From positions 1-64,000 of the forward strand of contig JAFQXE010000038.1 in the NCBI GenBank assembly GCA_017407125.1: a stretch of 64,000 nt of DNA, read 5' to 3'. The notes beneath the pieces are model-generated. The model ran no database searches. It was not told the origin of the DNA and saw only the letters and a list, made by a program, of their open reading frames with translations. Origin of the DNA: Thermoguttaceae bacterium. Lineage in GTDB: Bacteria > Planctomycetota > Planctomycetia > Pirellulales > Thermoguttaceae. Shown one piece after another: positions 62,143 through 64,000 of the stretch; within the stretch, counting starts at the first letter, position 1, and every line of letters starts with the position of its first letter. The position numbers and the translations under genes are program-made.

Positions 62143-63345
62143 ATGAAAAGAATCCCCTCCCTTTTATCGTTGTTTTCCGTCCTGACGTTAACGCTCTCGG
62201 CGTTTTCCAGCACAATGTATGCGGATGAGGACAATATAGATCATTCAGGTAACCGTTTCATTGGCTTCGGAACATCACACGACCATGCAAGAGCTGTAGC
62301 TGTCGGCGGGGGTACGCCAGAAAGCGAGCGAGCTGTTGCGTTGGGATTGCAATGGATTGCCAATCATCAGCTTCCTAACGGTTCATGGAGCTTTAATCAT
62401 CAATTAGCGCCTTCATGTCAAGGCGCATGCAAAAATCCCGGCAAATATGACAAAGAGTACAATGCCGCTACCGGCTTGGCGCTATTGTCGTTCCTCGGCG
62501 CTGGCGTAACTCATAAGGAAGGTCGATATAAGCAAAACGTATATAATGGTCTCAATTTCCTTTTAAAAAATGGTAAAACAACATCTAAGGACGACGACTT
62601 TTTTATAGGATATCCAGAGGACTGCGTCATTTTTGTAGAATCCAAAGGCACGATGTACTCTCAAGGAATTGTCGCTCTTTGCTTGACAGAAGCGTATGCC
62701 AAAACCAGAGATAAAAGATTGCTTCCTGCCGCTCAGGGGAGTTTAAACTATATCTATTGGCATCAAGACCCCTCCGGCGGCGGTTGGCGTTATACGCGAT
62801 GGCAGGCAGGCGACATATCGGTAACAGGCTGGCAAATGGCGGCTATTAGAACCGCCGCCAATATGAAGAACTTGGACGTTCCAGATAAAGTAGTCGTCAA
62901 GGCGTCGCGTTTTCTTGATTCTGTTCAGACTGACTCCGGCGCCAAGTACGGTTATTCAGACCCCGGCGAGGGTCCGTCAACTACTGCTATCGGTCTGCTG
63001 ACTCGTATGAATTTTGGATGGGAGCATGACAACCCGGCTTTACAGCGTGGGGTAGAATGGCTTTCCAAAATAGGTCCAAGCAAGACTGACAGCTACCATA
63101 ATTACTATGCCACTGAGGTCATGTTTCAATATAACGGACCGTTGTGGGAAAAATGGAACGCTGTTATGCGCGATCAACTGGTTAATTCCCAGGTTCAGCA
63201 AGGACACGAAAAAGGTTCGTGGTATCATGCTGGTCCGTGGAGTGATCCCGGCGGACGTCTGTACGACACCGCGATGTCGACAATGATTTTGGAAGTCTAC
63301 TATCGACACCCGCGGATTTACAAAACGAATGCCGATCAGAAATAA
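62143..63345 (+). CDS. Exported prenyltransferase/squalene-cyclase-fold protein
   Basis: The 400-residue protein has a signal peptide at about 1-28. The body is an alpha-alpha barrel with repeats of the terpene cyclase/prenyltransferase type: ALGLQWIANHQLPNGSWSF, WHQDPSGGGWRY and YGYSDPGEGPSTTAIGLL are QW-like motifs. No DXDD-type catalytic motif is visible. Such exported proteins are common in planctomycetes, and their role is unknown. Export argues against a classical lipid cyclase. It is followed at 67 bases by another exported protein gene. Confidence 0.85.
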   Translation: MKRIPSLLSLFSVLTLTLSAFSSTMYADEDNIDHSGNRFIGFGTSHDHARAVAVGGGTPESERAVALGLQWIANHQLPNGSWSFNHQLAPSCQGACKNPGKYDKEYNAATGLALLSFLGAGVTHKEGRYKQNVYNGLNFLLKNGKTTSKDDDFFIGYPEDCVIFVESKGTMYSQGIVALCLTEAYAKTRDKRLLPAAQGSLNYIYWHQDPSGGGWRYTRWQAGDISVTGWQMAAIRTAANMKNLDVPDKVVVKASRFLDSVQTDSGAKYGYSDPGEGPSTTAIGLLTRMNFGWEHDNPALQRGVEWLSKIGPSKTDSYHNYYATEVMFQYNGPLWEKWNAVMRDQLVNSQVQQGHEKGSWYHAGPWSDPGGRLYDTAMSTMILEVYYRHPRIYKTNADQK

Positions 63346-63412
63346 CATTGCAAATTGAATTCCCCATTTCCTTTAAAATAATTGTTCAAACAAGGAAGAC
63401 TCACAGGTTTAC

Positions 63413-64000
63413 CATGAAAAGATTCATTCCATTTTTATTATTATCCCTCCTGACGTTCGCGCTGTCCGCACCGGCGCAGGACGCCGTTCAGACAAACGGT
63501 CAGAAGTTTACGTATGACAAAATCGAATGGACGGCGCAGGTTCCAGACGTTACTCGCGGCGCCGTTGCTGTTACAGACAAGGCACAGTCCGTCCGGTTGT
63601 CGGCGTTCGCCAATACGGACATGTGGGCTGTCCGCAACGCTGCGCCCATCGCGTTTACGCCGTCGCCGGAAGGGAACTTCGCGTTTGAAGCCTGCGTAAC
63701 GTACGACGCCCAAAGCGCTCAAGCGGTAGCGGGAATAACCGTATTTAGCGGAGGCGAAAACGCCGTTCCGCGCTTTACCTACGGGCTGGATCAATGGAAC
63801 GGGACGACGCTGGTTAAATTCCAGGGTCTGCCGCCCAGCGCCAACAATCCCGCAGCGGCGAAAGAACATCGCGGCGTGAACAAGGTCTGGCTTCGTCTGG
63901 AATGTTACAGAAAGGCGCTCACCAACCGCCCGGCGGATCTCTATATCGCGAAGTACAAGCTGCAGGAATGCGCCGACTGGACTGAGCTGACGGCGTTTGC
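63413..64000 (+). CDS. Partial exported protein with DUF1349-like (concanavalin-type) domain
   Basis: The frame opens at 63413 with a signal peptide (MKRFIPFLLLSLLTFALS) and runs off the right edge after 196 codons. Residues ~40-190 look like a DUF1349/beta-xylosidase C-terminal type jelly roll, with NTDMWAVRNAAP near 70, FAFEACVTYDA, AGITVFSGG, and VWLRLECYR near 158. This domain binds or trims glycans in related proteins. It probably continues an exported-protein operon with 62143-63345. Confidence 0.7.

Noticed and set aside
1..64000. CRISPR arrays, tRNA/rRNA genes, transposases
   Set aside because: No regularly spaced direct repeats, no tRNA-like cloverleaf with a TTCGAAT-type arm, no rRNA signature and no transposase or integrase motif was seen. 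The repeats found are hairpins without coding capacity.

Overview
The window looks like a chromosomal segment of a planctomycete, most likely a Pirellulales-type, possibly host- or sediment-associated lineage (inference from gene content, no search was run). The evidence is a DUF1559 prepilin-like gene followed by a small lipoprotein, two PEP-CTERM proteins with autotransporter-type strand repeats, TAT-exported Gfo/Idh/MocA and xylose-isomerase-like proteins, a sulfatase, a two-domain DUF1080 protein, and many genes without a Shine-Dalgarno sequence. No tRNA, rRNA, CRISPR array or complete insertion sequence was seen.

Layout. 1-1.9 kb: an edge-truncated gene and a lipoprotein, both on the minus strand. 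2.8-8.5 kb: a P-loop GTPase-like protein (SrfC family) and an actin/Hsp70-fold protein (SrfB family), separated by a palindromic repeat. 9-20 kb: a TAT oxidoreductase, an exported HEAT-like protein, a 2105-residue PEP-CTERM strand-repeat protein and a GH16 glycanase. 20.5-24.9 kb: two cytochrome bd-like membrane subunits (one with a C-terminal heme c) and an exported ankyrin-repeat protein. 25-41 kb, minus strand: sulfatase, TAT isomerase, a zinc-ribbon/GYGQ-repeat/beta-propeller protein, a protein with a GrpE-like C-terminus, a triheme cytochrome, rpoN, recR, and a 2140-residue membrane-anchored Ig-like protein. 41.5-47.2 kb: a candidate ncRNA, mtaB, a SpoIIAA-like protein, a histidine kinase, thyX and a DUF1080 protein. 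47.4-47.8 kb: two divergent candidate small RNA genes. 48.2-56.0 kb: a compact chaperone-like locus. 56.1-64 kb: a truncated copy of the deoC 5' end, a second PEP-CTERM strand-repeat protein, the DUF1559 gene with its lipoprotein, intact deoC, a prenyltransferase-fold exported protein, and the start of a DUF1349-like gene.

The most interesting part is 48.2-56.0 kb. A protein with a GrpE-type C-terminal domain is followed by a short Hsp70. Next come three membrane proteins sharing a roughly 75-residue N-terminal domain, which I suggest takes the place of a J-domain but has no HPD motif. Two further membrane paralogues complete the set, and one of the three J-like proteins is itself a fusion of the two protein types. 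This resembles a private, membrane-anchored Hsp70 machine. The window also holds a second Hsp70-fold protein (SrfB) and a second GrpE-like C-terminus (30.4 kb). The SrfC/SrfB pair, the beta-propeller protein, the second GrpE-like protein and the giant Ig-like protein may therefore form a second, dispersed system (inference).

Intergenic DNA is rich in dispersed hairpin repeats of several families. A 179-bp ungapped direct repeat, containing the deoC promoter and first codons, brackets a 4.7-kb block carrying the second PEP-CTERM gene and the DUF1559 pair.
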